Shown here piece by piece: positions 21,901 through 32,811 of a stretch of 64,000 nucleotides of DNA. Position numbers and translations under genes: made by a program. Position 1 is the first letter of the stretch, and every line of letters begins with the position of its first letter. Below the pieces are notes generated by a model. It worked only from the letters and a program-made list of their open reading frames with translations. It searched no databases and was not told where the DNA came from. The stretch comes from Nothopassalora personata (lineage: Eukaryota; Ascomycota; Dothideomycetes; Mycosphaerellales; Mycosphaerellaceae): assembly GCA_033816765.1 (NCBI GenBank), contig CM066292.1, positions 2,790,001-2,854,000 of the forward strand, given 5' to 3'.

Positions 21901-24057
21901 AAGGACATCCCAGGCATGAACAAGGCCGTCGATGAAACCGCTGCCTACGATGAGAAGAAGGCAACTGGAGCTATTAAGCTATCGATCATCAAGATGTACC
22001 TTGGCAACATGGGCGGCATGTTCTACTGGCTTCTGGCTGCGTTGTGCTTCGCCCTGCAGCAGCTGTCACAGGTCGCCACCAACGTCTGGATCCGACAATG
22101 GGCCAATGCTTACACCAGAACAGAGTACCAGGCCGCAGATGTAGCTCGTCATGGGTCCCAAGTAACCCACGTACATGGCATCACCAGCTCGGCCAACTGC
22201 ATGAGGAGCGGATCTTGCGTCTGGAGCGGTCTATGGAGTCAGCAAGTCAAGGACTTCACATCCTTCAAGGTCATGAACTCTGAGGTGGATGTCGGCTACT
22301 ACCTTGGAGTCTACGCGGTCATCGGCATCGCTTACATGGCGGTGACCTTGTTCCGCGAAGGTGTTCTGTTCGGCGGCTCCCTCGCAGCATCAAGGAGAAT
22401 TCACAGGCAGCTCATGGAGCGTGTCACCCACGCAAGGTTCCGCTTCTTCGATTCCACGCCGCTTGGTCAGATCATGAACCGCTTTTCCAAGGATGTCGAG
22501 GCCGTCGACCAGGAGATTGCACCCGTGGCTGTCGGTGTCGTCCACTGCCTGTTCTCGATCTTGACCATCGTGATACTGATATCCGTAATCACTCCTGCTT
22601 TCCTGATCGCAGGCGTGTTCATCAGCATACTATATTTCATCATCGGCAAGGTGTACATCAGCTCATCTCGAGACTTGAAGCGCCTGGAGTCAATCCAGCG
22701 CAGCCCGCTCTATCAGCAGTTTGGAGAAACACTTTCCGGCATGACAACGATCCGAGCATACGGCGACGAGCGCCGCTTCATCCGCGAAAATCTGCAAAAG
22801 GTGAACACTCACTCCCGGCCGTTCATCTACCTCTGGGCAGCCAATAGATGGCTCGCACTGCGCGTTGATGTCGTCGGCGCTTTGGTGTCGTTCTTTACTG
22901 GTGTGTTCGTCATCCTCAGTGTTGGTCGCATCGACGCTGGTGCAGCTGGTCTCGCCATGACCTACGCTGTCACGTTCACAGAAAACGTGTTGTGGTTCGT
23001 TCGACTTTATGCGAGCAACGAGCAGAACATGAACGCTGTTGAGCGTGTGAAGGAGTATCTTGATGTCGAGCAGGAAGCTGCGCCAATCATTCCCGAGAAC
23101 AGACCAGAGGCGAACTGGCCAAGCCAAGGTTCGGTCGAGTTCATCGGCTACAGCACGAGGTATCGAAGTGACTTTGACTTCGTGCTCAAGCAGCTTACCT
23201 TCAAGATCTTGCCTGGCGAGAAGGTTGGAATCGTCGGCAGAACTGGTGCAGGAAAGAGTTCGCTCGCACTTGCACTATTCCGAGCTCTTGAGGCTGAAGA
23301 GGGCAAGATCCTGATTGACGGCGTCGACATTGGTCTCATCGGTCTACAAGACCTTCGTGAGAACATCGTCATGGTGCCTCAAGATCCTACACTGTTCACG
23401 GGCACGGTTCGAAGCAACCTGGATCCCTTCGGTCTCTTCACAGATGAGGAGATCTTCACTGCCCTGCGTGGAGTACAGCTCGTTGGAGCTGCTAACTCGA
23501 CCGTGCCATCAGCTGCACCATCGCGACCAGAAACACCTGTCGAGGACATCAAGTCAAGAAGAGGCTCACCAGTCCTTGACATGAAGAAACAATGCCCAAC
23601 CACGAAGACCACGTCGGTGCCAGCAAGCCCAACAAGTCCGACCGCTCTCGAAAACAAGAACCTCTTCCGCAACCTCAACTCACCAGTCGCCGAGCACGGC
23701 TCGAACCTGTCTCAGGGACAGCGTCAACTTCTGTGTCTAGCGCGAGCAATGCTCAAAGCACCCAAGGTGCTCCTGATGGACGAAGCCACAGCGTCGATCG
23801 ACTACGCCACCGATTCCAAGATCCAGGAAACAATTCGCGAGATCAAGAACACAACTATCACCATCGCACACAGACTACAGACCATCATCGACTACGACAA
23901 AGTTCTCGTCCTCGACCAGGGTGAGGTAAAAGAGTACGGCGATCCCTTCGACTTACTCAACACCAACGGCGGCATCTTCCGCGGCATGTGCGAGATGACG
24001 GGCGACTTCGAGATTCTGCAGCGGGATGCTAAAAAGGCTCACGATGCGAGGAAGTAG
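18901..24057 (+). CDS. ABCC (MRP-type) full-length transporter, Ybt1-like
   Basis: Single-exon 1718-aa ABC transporter. N-terminal hydrophobic segments (LLPVIACIISALYLAYQL and following) form a TMD0-like region. Two TMD-NBD halves follow. NBD1 has Walker A GPTGSGKTSLL near residue 735, signature LSGGQKQRISL near 841, and Walker B ILLDDVLSAVDSHTA with Asp in the catalytic-base position, the degenerate site usual in ABCC proteins. NBD2 has Walker A GRTGAGKSSLA near 1447, signature LSQGQRQLLCL near 1603, and Walker B LLMDEATASID with the catalytic Glu. A Ser/Pro-rich insert of about 65 residues sits inside NBD2 before the signature, a feature of the Ybt1/Bpt-like fungal group. Likely an ATP-driven exporter of organic anions or conjugates at the vacuole; membrane and substrate are inferred. 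The absence of introns contrasts with the other ABCC gene here. Confidence 0.93.
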   Translation: MSACNKPVWHSDDLSRCFQREYLQELLPVIACIISALYLAYQLIRGAQRRSRETNAEYSRLKQNGWNGAHSYGATQQPHDEAEDSSEDEMQRNQDLALQLTKTTATDHSVLTLDRPRGEVVIPVIEELAVLAELGVQVAAYLLHAWGKKGQVAALANIAVWAYIAALTSSRLLFAAHSRWSFPKLWYHTAFLYCFQWLFVVMLFRSEIIHPRSKLSEALMSTHFALTTLLAIIALTSRKGNKAVELEYEGDIQPSKEPLASVLSLITFGWCDEIVWHGYRNAFEMKDVWNLVPKDKAAAILADYRQLKKTNILAWHLLKYFKKELITQALWAGISGVVTFVPTLLLKVILEYVEEPTQTPRNAAWLYVILLFVSGVVNAISSGQALWIGRKVCIRLRAIIIGEIYAKALRRRAAAAADKVLGQEEKNSVQGEPKQNLIKRITGIGKRKKDKAGENGTPAGSNNATPVDDSQVTSGAIINLMAVDSFKVSEISAYLHFLWAETPVQFVLAIVLLYLFLGNSSIVGIAMMGLLLPVNMYIAKQFTSVQKKILAATDARIHTTNEVLTNVRIIKYFAWEQRFLGLVEEKRVTELRHLRYRYIIWAAAATIWSGAPIVITFLTFLVYTLVEKKDLVPSVAFTALSLFSLLRIPLDQLADMVAHVQESKVSVDRVEEYLNEPETDKYKQLRCDEVNADGDPLIGFENGTFSWGSQDSDDFKMMDLDMYFKVGQLNVIIGPTGSGKTSLLMALLGEMTLLDGSVYLPGGRSREQVKRDSETGLTESVAYCAQQAWLVNGTIKENIVFASRYDAKRYKNVIVACSLQRDLEILDAGDQTLVGEKGVTLSGGQKQRISLARALYCDARHILLDDVLSAVDSHTAKWIFDKALMGPLMFNRTCILVTHNAALCLPRAEFAVVLENGRVTAQGTASEVIRSGKLAEDVSKFELPPSRPTSVLPSRVPSDVGLDEPMGDHLSNGNANGALTRRETETNGVPAGEPLSKAISKDIPGMNKAVDETAAYDEKKATGAIKLSIIKMYLGNMGGMFYWLLAALCFALQQLSQVATNVWIRQWANAYTRTEYQAADVARHGSQVTHVHGITSSANCMRSGSCVWSGLWSQQVKDFTSFKVMNSEVDVGYYLGVYAVIGIAYMAVTLFREGVLFGGSLAASRRIHRQLMERVTHARFRFFDSTPLGQIMNRFSKDVEAVDQEIAPVAVGVVHCLFSILTIVILISVITPAFLIAGVFISILYFIIGKVYISSSRDLKRLESIQRSPLYQQFGETLSGMTTIRAYGDERRFIRENLQKVNTHSRPFIYLWAANRWLALRVDVVGALVSFFTGVFVILSVGRIDAGAAGLAMTYAVTFTENVLWFVRLYASNEQNMNAVERVKEYLDVEQEAAPIIPENRPEANWPSQGSVEFIGYSTRYRSDFDFVLKQLTFKILPGEKVGIVGRTGAGKSSLALALFRALEAEEGKILIDGVDIGLIGLQDLRENIVMVPQDPTLFTGTVRSNLDPFGLFTDEEIFTALRGVQLVGAANSTVPSAAPSRPETPVEDIKSRRGSPVLDMKKQCPTTKTTSVPASPTSPTALENKNLFRNLNSPVAEHGSNLSQGQRQLLCLARAMLKAPKVLLMDEATASIDYATDSKIQETIREIKNTTITIAHRLQTIIDYDKVLVLDQGEVKEYGDPFDLLNTNGGIFRGMCEMTGDFEILQRDAKKAHDARK

Positions 24058-24778
24058 AGGTATCTCTTTTGCTCGCTCAGCGGCAGCGATGGCGATGGGA
24101 AGGCATTCAGAGCGCAAGCTCTATCTTCGCGATCAACAGTGGGACAATGGGAGGTCTAGTCAGCGTCTGTTGAGGTTCGTGTTCCTCTCGCGTACAAGAC
24201 TGGCTGGCTGGCAACATTCTTGCTTGTTCCCACATGGCGTTCGGGATCTGCTTTTGCTCTAAACGGCAGAATTGGGTGGCAGAGGAGTCAAGCGTTCTGT
24301 CATTGCTCCTGCTCGGGTGGCTGCTCTGCTTGCTTCGATTCGAATGACTTTGTACATGATGTAGACACAAGTTCAAACGGAAGGGACTTCTTTCCTCCCT
24401 GTAGCAGACGGCCCTTGTTGCCCGCTGTGTCATTTTGCGGTCCAGGTAGAATTACTGTCACATGAAGCGCTTGCACTTTCTTCGGAGCTGTCTGTGGTCG
24501 TTCTAGGCATAAGGTGAAACGTGAGACAGACAACATGTGTGATCGAGACTTTCGAAGCCTTTTCATCATCGTGCGCTGCTGGCATTCCTCAATTCCACAT
24601 CCCGAGCGATCTATGTGTCAGCCTTGCTACGCTCATTAGTGACCCCCCGCTACCTGGCGGAAGTCTTCAAGTCCCCCACCGCGTGGGAAGTCTCAGACAT
24701 CTTCCTTGCTCTCGTCTTTGAGTCTGATGTTCCATATTGTTTCTACACAGGGTATCTCCGCCCAGCGAAGACGCCATA
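24058..24778. other. Convergent 3' gap, ABCC transporter / SAC3
   Basis: About 720 bp between converging stop codons. It should contain 3' UTRs. No supported gene, RNA or repeat was seen. Confidence 0.6.
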
Positions 24779-27700
24779 TCAGTCACTAAGCTCGATGGCT
24801 TCTTCCTCCGTACGGCCCACCATCTGCAGAGCCGGATCTATCTTTGGCGCGGTCTGCATGACGCGTGTGTTGTACGCGTGGTTCAGTAACGCGAAGCCGC
24901 GAGGTTCTTCCTCTTCGTCATCGTCTTCGCCGCCAAATTCCCAATGACCGTCAGCTTCGCTATCCCAATCGTGAGGACGCTCCTCTCCAAGATCACCATC
25001 CTCGTCCTCGATGTGGCCATCCTCCTCAGCTTCAGAGTCGATGTAGCCGTTGGGCACAACATCGTCATCTGAATATTCGTCGACTGGCGTGCCTTCGCCT
25101 TCATAGTCACCCTCTTCATCATCAGAGGATTGATAGCTGTCGGGCTGAGGTGCGGTATCTCGCTGATCATCGTCCTCATATGCCTCTTCGGACTGCTGAT
25201 CGTGGTCCACCTCTTCAAATTGCTCGTCGTCGGAAATGCCGTCCGCAAGAGCAGCGAACGAATTGTTTGAGTAGTCATAAGCACCTTGCAGTAGAGATTG
25301 ACTAGCAGCTACCTGGTGGTCGAAGGAGACAGCCGCGCTACGTTCGGCGAAAGGAGCATTGATATCATTGTCCGTGCTGGCGTTCAGAGATGCTTGCTGG
25401 CCGTAGGATATCTCACCACTTTGCTGCTCTTGATGACTTTGCTGAGTCTCTTCCTCATCATCTGAAAGTAGTGAGAGAGCCTCTGAAGCAGCTTGTGATG
25501 GCATATAGGAGTTCGTCTTGGGAGGCGTAGGACTGTTCTGACCAGCTCGGGCGAAAGCACTCGGTGCACCCTGAGACGGCTGGCCGAGGGATAGTGCCAA
25601 TGTACCATTAATCTGCGACGGTGCCAGAGTGTTGTCTTCCGGGACGTCATCGAACGATGTCGCGTTGGTCGCTCCGAATGTCTGCAAAAATGGATTCTGA
25701 CCATTACTCGGGGGTGCAGATGAAGATGATTGAGAGAACGGGTTGCGCGCCGAAAAGTCAGGGACTGCTGGCTGTACTTTAGGCGCCTGCATTGGAGCCC
25801 CGAACCCACATGAAGGCGCCATAGCCGTTTGAGCTGGCGCACCGAACCCTGATGACTGCTTTGATGGCTGCACAGGCTTTGGTGGCGAGTCGAATAGCAT
25901 AGAAGCGGTGTTCTTCTCGTTCACTGTGTCGACGACACCCTTGGCCACCTCAGGAGGCCTTGAGCTCTCGCGTGAACCTGCTCTGCTATTCGCTCTTGAG
26001 GCACGCATCTGGCGCGCGCGTTCTTCGGCAAGCTGGTATTCTTCGCGAGGCACGAATCTGCTCTCGCGCAGTCTGTACGCCGGCACGTCTCGCTCGCGAC
26101 TTTCTGAGTTCCTTCTGGACGCTCGAAGGCGCACCTCGGCTCGTACTCTTGCTAGTGAAGGTGATTCGTTGGACGATTGCGAATCATTCATGCTCCGACG
26201 TAGCTCTTCCTTTGCGACTTCTTCTCGCATAATCTTCTCGCTGTCGCGTAAAGCCTCCCTGGCTGCCTTGAGACGAGCAAACAAGGCCTCGTCCTCCTCG
26301 TCCGCCTTCGATCGGACAGATCTTGCAGAGGCGACGCTGGGTGCTTCTGGACTCGAAGCGGCGACCGTTCGCGCGTTCAGCCGAGCTGGAGGTGGCATCG
26401 ATATGGCATCCAGTGATTCTGAGCGTAATCGCTTCGTGCCACGAGAAGCAATCGGGTCAACGCCACCTGTGCGACCCTGCAGTCCTAGAGCCTTCATGCG
26501 GAAGTACGTCGACTTGGTCGTGTTGGCGCGTTGCTGAGCATCGCGACTGGAGAAGCCAAGGAATGACGAACGTTTCAGGATATCATGATCTGGATTGCTG
26601 GGTGGCATAGGCTTCGTGATCTTGCCTTGGTCGTCCACGTGGCTCATGCTCTTCTGACGCTTGTGCATTGGTGAGCTTGTGGATGCCGCCACCTCAGAGC
26701 CGTAAGCTGAAGCCGACCGCTTGCTGCCTGCTTGAGTCTGGCCTTGAAGATGTGATCGTCGACCACGCGCAAGAGACCGCAGCAGTACGTCCACGTGTCC
26801 TCGATTGACACCATTCGCCTGTGACTGCGAAGTGGGCCCGCTTGCACCGAAGCTTGAAGTACTGTTCCCCATTGTTGCAGCACTTGAGCCGTTGCTCAAA
26901 ATTGATTCCTGTAGTCTTCGGCGCGTACGCTCTCTCCGCACCTTTGCCTCAGCGCTCACTCGTCTTCTTCGCACAAGCTCCCTCAAGGCATGGAGTAAGC
27001 GCGTGGCGCGTCTCCTGAACAGTAACGCGTTGTACCGCTCGAGCCAGATCTCGTCTTGGACTCTCTTCTGTGTTGTGGCGATGATCTGGCTGACTTGAAA
27101 GTCTACAAACTGCTTCCAGATACCCCAGGCCGGATCGAATGTCACGATCTGGGCAACCTCGCTGAGCAGTTCATCAGTTGTCTTCTCAGGCGGAGGTAGG
27201 GGGTTTGCAGGTGCAGCTGACGAGGGGCGCACCGAGTGAATGTCTGGCTGCTGTGTCGCACGTGTCGTGCTGTCGGCGGTGGGCGTGTGTGAATTTTGCA
27301 GCGGACTCGGCCTCTTCGGCTTGGTGTCCTCCCAACCAGACGAGCGCCGTTTGGTGGGCGACTGCGCGCCCGGTGGCAGTGGCTGACTTGTCGTCGGTGG
27401 CTGTGACGAGGTCGCGCTTGCCGCAGCTGTTTGTGGCGGTGATTGTTGTGCCGGCGCGGTTTTAAGCTTTGTTTCAGATCGCGCAGAGAGGCTTGGCGCT
27501 GCAGGGCCGTCAATGGTCTGCAGCTTCGAGGCCTCTTCGGCTTGTGGGAAGTCCTGCTTCTTGGGGCTGTTCGTAGGCGAGGAATCTTCCTCGAAAGGTG
27601 CCTTCTTGACGCCGCTGGGACTCTTAGGTTTCGCAGGCTCCGGCGCGCTGGCTACTGGCGGTGTGGTGGTTGACGGTGCACCAAATGCAGTGCCAGCGTG

Positions 27701-30020
27701 GAACCGCGACTTGAGTGCCGCGTCTTGGTTGTCGGTACTCAAGCTCAAGGTGGCCGATGGAGCGAACGGACTCGCCTGAGGCTCAGCAGCATCGGATTTG
27801 GCGGCCAGGCCTAGCGTAGTCGATGGCGCAAATGGATTCGCTTTGGGTGCTCCGGTAGTGGGTGCAGCAAAGGGTGACGCCCATGGATTGCTCGCCACAG
27901 CAGCCTTGCCAAATGGGTTGTCCCCGCCGCCAAGGGCAGACTTCAGTGCCTCTTTGGCGCCGTCCGTCTTATGAGAAGCTTCAGTGGGCTTGGACGCATT
28001 GAATGCATTGGAAGGCTGGCCGAAACCTGAAGACGCAAACGGCTTGCTTGCACCATTGACAGTAGTTGACTGTACACCAAAGCGCGGTGCGCCAAACGCC
28101 GTGCTAGGGGCACCAAAGCCAGCCGGTGGGGCATTGCTTGGCGACATCCTGTCAAGCGTCTCATGATTGAAGGGAGACTGCTGGCTCTGCTCCTGATCGT
28201 GCTTTGAAAGTCCCACGAAGAGACCGTCGCCTTCGTCCTCGATCTCCTCATCTCCATCCTCGGCTTCTTCTTCTTCTTCTTCTTCTTCCAACTTTTCAGA
28301 ATCGTCCATTTCCTCCTCGTGCTCCTCTTCGACTATCATACCCTTGTCTGCCGCTTGACGCACGGTCAGACCATCAATGACAGCCGGCAAAGTCCGGCCG
28401 AATCTTTTGCTTTCCACGAGGAAAGATTTCTGCTGCGTCGCTCCGGCCTTGGGTTCTGGCAGAACGGTACCGGCAATATTTCGAATGTCGAGATACATGG
28501 TCTCATCACCAGCAGGCTGGAACTCCAGACCCCATCTTGCAACAAAGCTGTAAAGATCGTCTAAATCATCGTATTGAAGAGCCTCTGCCACATGGTCGAG
28601 ACTGAGCTCGGAGTTGATCGGGGACGTTCCATCCGAAGCTCTTCGCGAAGTGCGTAGCGACCGGATGAGACTCTTCAGCGCTATCTCTCGAATATAGTTG
28701 AAGAAGATCTCGCAAACGCAAGCTGCCAGGTAGGACATCTTTCGAGACTGAACCAGATTCCAGAACTTCTGCCAATCCTGCTGTGCGATGACAGGCTTCG
28801 CTTTTGGAGGCATAGGTCCTTGTCCATAGGTGGTCTGGCAGGCTGCAGCGTAGACCTCCAAGGCAGTCTGCACACGCATGTCCTTGGTGATATGCCTTGG
28901 CCAGGTCTGCACACGGTCTTCGAGATCGGGAACCGGGTTCGTGATCGCAAACATCACACAGTATGCGCGGAATTCGGCCTCGTTGGTGTTCTCTAATCGG
29001 CCGCGGGTGTCATCGTAGTACTGCATTAGCGAGAGAAGGGTCCGATCCAGCTGCTCTCGTTCTTGCTGAGAATCGTACTTGTCGTAGGGCTTCTTGGCCA
29101 GTGCTAATTGATGCAACGACACAATATGGAACCGTGCAATGCGCTCGTAGCATTCAATCGCGATCCGGAGGTCATCAAGCTTGGTCAGCTGCTGGATCGA
29201 GAAGTCGTTTCGAATCGCTCGTGTCCGGTCCCAGACGAAATGGTGGACCTTGCCCAGAGTGGCTGCGTTTCCAACGATCTCGTTGAATAGATAGTCGCAA
29301 GTTCGCTTGAGAGAAGCCGGAGGTCGCAGATCTGAAGGTAGTTGCGCTTCTGCACCAGCTTCAGATCTCTTGAATGTCTTGACGAATCGACTCTCGTCTG
29401 GTTCGCCGTTCGGGTCTCCATTGACCTGAACATATATCAGAACAGTCCCCTCCAGTCTTCAAGGTACCATATCCGACTAACCTTCTCTTCGGGGAAGACC
29501 TCGTTTCTGTTCACTCTCAAGACCATCTCATACTCTGAGCACATGCCTTGACATGTTCCAACAAGTGTGATCGCATCCGCAAGAGCTACAGCCTTGTCCG
29601 GATCCGTCATAAGGCCTCGGGCAATAGCATCTTTCCTCTCTTGTTCGCGATGCGCTTTGAGCTATGCAATACGGAGTCATCGTCTATTCTCCGTTAGTAG
29701 TATCATGGGGCGGAATCGCTCACCTTCTCTTGTCGCTCTTGCCAGCTCCCCGTCGTCGGCGCCACTCGTAGCCCTCGCGCCCCTCTACCCATTGCTGTGA
29801 CGGGAGACGCCTGTCCTCGTCCTCGACCTCGTGTTGATGGTGGCCCGTTGCCTCGAAATGGACCGCCGCCGGCCGGCGTTCGGGTCGCATTGCTGCCGCC
29901 GCGTCCAGGAGAGCTCGTGAAGTCACCTCTACCTCGTCCTCGTGATCGTGGCGCGCCGCTGTTGAATGGCGTGCCGCGACCGCGTCCGCCGCGTGTTCCT
30001 CCGTCTCTCGAGGTCGACAT
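24779..30020 (-). CDS. SAC3: SAC3/GANP-family mRNA export factor (TREX-2 scaffold)
   Basis: Scaffold of TREX-2, which couples transcription to mRNA export at nuclear pores. Exons are 30020-29724, 29661-29482 and 29425-24779 (1707 aa). Exon 1 is an RGG/RG-rich segment (GGRGRGTPF, RSRGRGRGDF, RGRGRGQAS), likely RNA-binding. Exons 2-3 give the SAC3 domain start LVGTCQGMCSEYEM and its core, including FNEIVGNAATLGKVHHFVWD, then CYERIARFHIVSLHQLA and YYDDTRG (about 130-430). An almost pure Glu/Asp tract lies near 528-558. FG-type repeats (GFGAPS, AFGAPRFG, SGFGQPS) lie near 585-650 and again near 1350-1375. These could contact nuclear-pore transport factors. The C-terminal 130 residues are again strongly acidic. 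Basic helical segment RRRATRLLHALRELVRRRR may be the Cdc31/Sus1-binding CID; that is inferred. Confidence 0.92.
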
Positions 30021-30603
30021 GGTCGCCGATGAGAGACAGACTCGCAGCGTCCGTCATGTGTCGTTGATTTTATCGAGGACTTCCGGTTTGGGACTGTGCG
30101 CGCATTGTCGAGGTGTAGGCCTTTGTCGTCCTGCACGCGTGTTTCTTTGTCCGCACGTCGAGATCTAAGCGAGGTGCACGGGCTTCTATATAAGAGAATA
30201 CGGTAAGAGCGAACAACACCTTCACCAACATTATTCACCTTCATAATCGTTACATCGTCGTCGCTTGTGAAACTCTGTGTCAATGCCGTGCCATAATGCC
30301 ATCTATCCTAATTTAACCTAACACCACCATACATCGCCTATCGAAGGCACCTTTTCAATGAATCATTGGCCTCGTGCTCTCATGGCTTATATTTCGTGCC
30401 GAAACGGAATCCTAGCCAGGATCGGGTATCAATACTGTACAATGTTCGAAATCAATGCAGACAGCAGCCCAAAGACTGTGTAAACGAAAGACGGTCGCCT
30501 CGCTCGCTTCAAACGCTCATCAAAACTGGACCGAAGCATGGCAGAACTCCAAGGACGACCGGCGGGTGACTACCCTTCTGCGAGATCATGGACCTCATTG
30601 CGA
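30021..30603. promoter_or_regulatory. SAC3 upstream region
   Basis: About 580 bp between the SAC3 start and the stop of the next minus-strand gene. It should hold the SAC3 promoter and the upstream gene's 3' UTR. Nothing else is supported. Confidence 0.5.
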
Positions 30604-32811
30604 TTATGGCCATCCAGTGGGCTGGGTGTATGGCCAGCCGTGGTAGTGTATGGGAGCAATGTGGCGCTGGGCCAAGCCCTGTTGTGGCTGCTGATGGTGA
30701 TGATATCGTGGGTGGCTCGGTGCAGGCTCCTGGTAGATCTGTTGCGGAGCTGTTGTCCTCGGTGGGTGGAATTCGGCGACACCAGGCTCGAACGCTGGCA
30801 TGAAGAACTGATTAGGTGCCATTGTGGTGGTGTATGCCTGCTCTTGCAGCAAGTGTCCGTCATGCTGAACGTGACTGTTCAATGGCATTGGAGCTGCGCT
30901 CTGTGGAGAGTACCTTGGTGTGTTCGGCACAGCGTGAAACTGCGGCTCTGGTATCTGATTGACCTGCTGGACTTGGATGATTCCTGGTGCTGGATATGGT
31001 GCAAAGGCGAAGTCATCGCGACCTGGAAAGCTCGAGGACGCAAGTTGAGGGTGGTGATGGTAAGGCTCTGATACCGGCACGTGGTTGCTCTGATCAGCGA
31101 TGAATAAGTCTGTGGGCTGTGTCTGTGGCGTCCACTGCATTGGGTCGTGTTCGTACTTCATCCATTGCTGCTGCTGCTGCTGCTGCTGTCGTGGCTGCGG
31201 GCAGAAGTTGTGATGACGCTCAAGACTGGGTTCGCGCTTCAGGTCAACGACTTCATAACGGCCGATGAAGGGGTCACTGCGCCTCGGTCGACCTTCTGCC
31301 TCACTGGTGCAGAGGTTGTCCGCCAATGCCGAGTCGTATCCGTTGTCCGCTTGCGAGAAGTCGAAACGGCCTTCGTCAGGTTGCTCTCCAACCCGGAAAT
31401 GCTCCTGTGGTTGCGGCTCTGGCACTCTCGACTCGACTTTCTGTGTCCTCGCTTGCATTGGGACCACGCTGGATGCATCTGAGGGCGTAATTTGTCGCAC
31501 ACGCTTTGCTCGCGTGCAGCTGACAGATACTGATGACTGCCTGGACTCTCTGTCGATGCAAGAATCTACAGAAATCGAGCGAGCTCGTTTCGATGGAGCT
31601 TGTTTCTTCTCCTCTTGATCCTCTTCCCAGGAATACTGTTGAGTGCCGTCTGTCAAGAAAATCAGTATCGAGCTGTTTGCTACGTCAGAAGTGGCGAGCC
31701 CTCACCACACGCGCCTTCCAGGTAGTCTTGCTCAAGCTGAGCGACTTCATACATCTGGCGCATCAAGTTCTTCCTCTGTTCTGTGCGAGTCTTGTCCTCC
31801 TTTGGCAGCTCGTCGAAGATTTCCTCACCAGCAGACTCCCTGAGGAAGGCAGTCCATCCGTCATATTTGTGAGTAGCATTCGGCTCTGTCTTATCGTCGT
31901 TCCACAGCTTCAGCTGCTCTGTACTCGGTCGCAGGCGGAGTAGATGAAGACACAACTCCATTCGCTCTGAAAGCAGTGTCAGTGACCTAGAAATGATACG
32001 GCAGAGAACACTGGACTCACCCTTTCTCTTGATGTGGTCAGGTTCAATGAAGCGACAAACATCAAGGTCCGGCCACCAGCCTGGGACCCTTGACGGCTGC
32101 TCACGTTTCTCTCCATCACCTCCAGCCTTCTTGTTTTGGTACGGGAAGTTGGCTTGCTTCTTTGGGCAGATGCTCTTGATCCAAGCCTTAGCAATCTTTT
32201 TGTCAGCAAGCTGCTGCATGCCCTTGAGACGACTGAGCAGAAACTCCTTGACAGCATGCTCGTCCTGGATCAAGAGAGTTCGCTGCTGCTTTCGTTGCGG
32301 GATGGGTGGTTCGTCATCAGAGTCTGATGTTGATACCGCGGTGGGCTGCGAATATGGGTAGGCTGGCTTGCTTGCGGTATCACGGCGAACAGTTGAACGA
32401 CCACGGCATCTGGTTGCTCGGCTTATTCGCTTGCCCTTAGCTCTGATCATGGGCTGGCCAAAGAGCTCGTCATCGGCAAAATCCTCTGCTTGATCCATGG
32501 CTGTGGGGTGACTGTGCACTGACGATCCAGCGGCCCGAGTACTCGTGGTCTGTGTGGAGGACTGAACCTGGACATTGCCCTCGCCGTCCACGAAGAGGGC
32601 GAATGGTTGACCGTTGATGCTCTTGCGGGCAAGAGCATTCTTGATGGTGGACTCCATGGTGTGTCGAATCGACTCCATTTGCTGGTATGATCGTCAGTGG
32701 CTGTCAAGTGTCAATGCTGACGAAGTCAGACGGTACCTTTTGTCTGTCTGCGCTCTCCATTCGTTCTCTCGTCACCTGGCCTTTCATGTTGCGTCGAGGG
32801 ATTCGGACCAT
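30604..32811 (-). CDS. YDR124W-like helical-bundle domain protein
   Basis: Four exons: 32811-32737, 32681-32021, 31966-31706 and 31649-30604 (680 aa). Exon 1 encodes a short basic N-terminus (MVRIPRRNMKGQVTRER) and was found from the splice into QMESIRHTMEST. The conserved domain, about residues 160-330, includes VKEFLLSRLKGMQQ, then KKIAKAWIKSICPKKQANFPYQ, WWPD and CRFIEPDHIKRKERMELCLHLLRL. This is the pattern of the fungal YDR124W-like family (also found next to the hrmA locus of Aspergillus). The 54-bp intron 31967-32020 is frame-neutral and stop-free, but removing it restores the conserved IKRKERMEL. The C-terminal half is disordered and Pro/Gln-rich with an eight-Gln run. Molecular function of the family is not established as far as I know. 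Confidence 0.88.
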
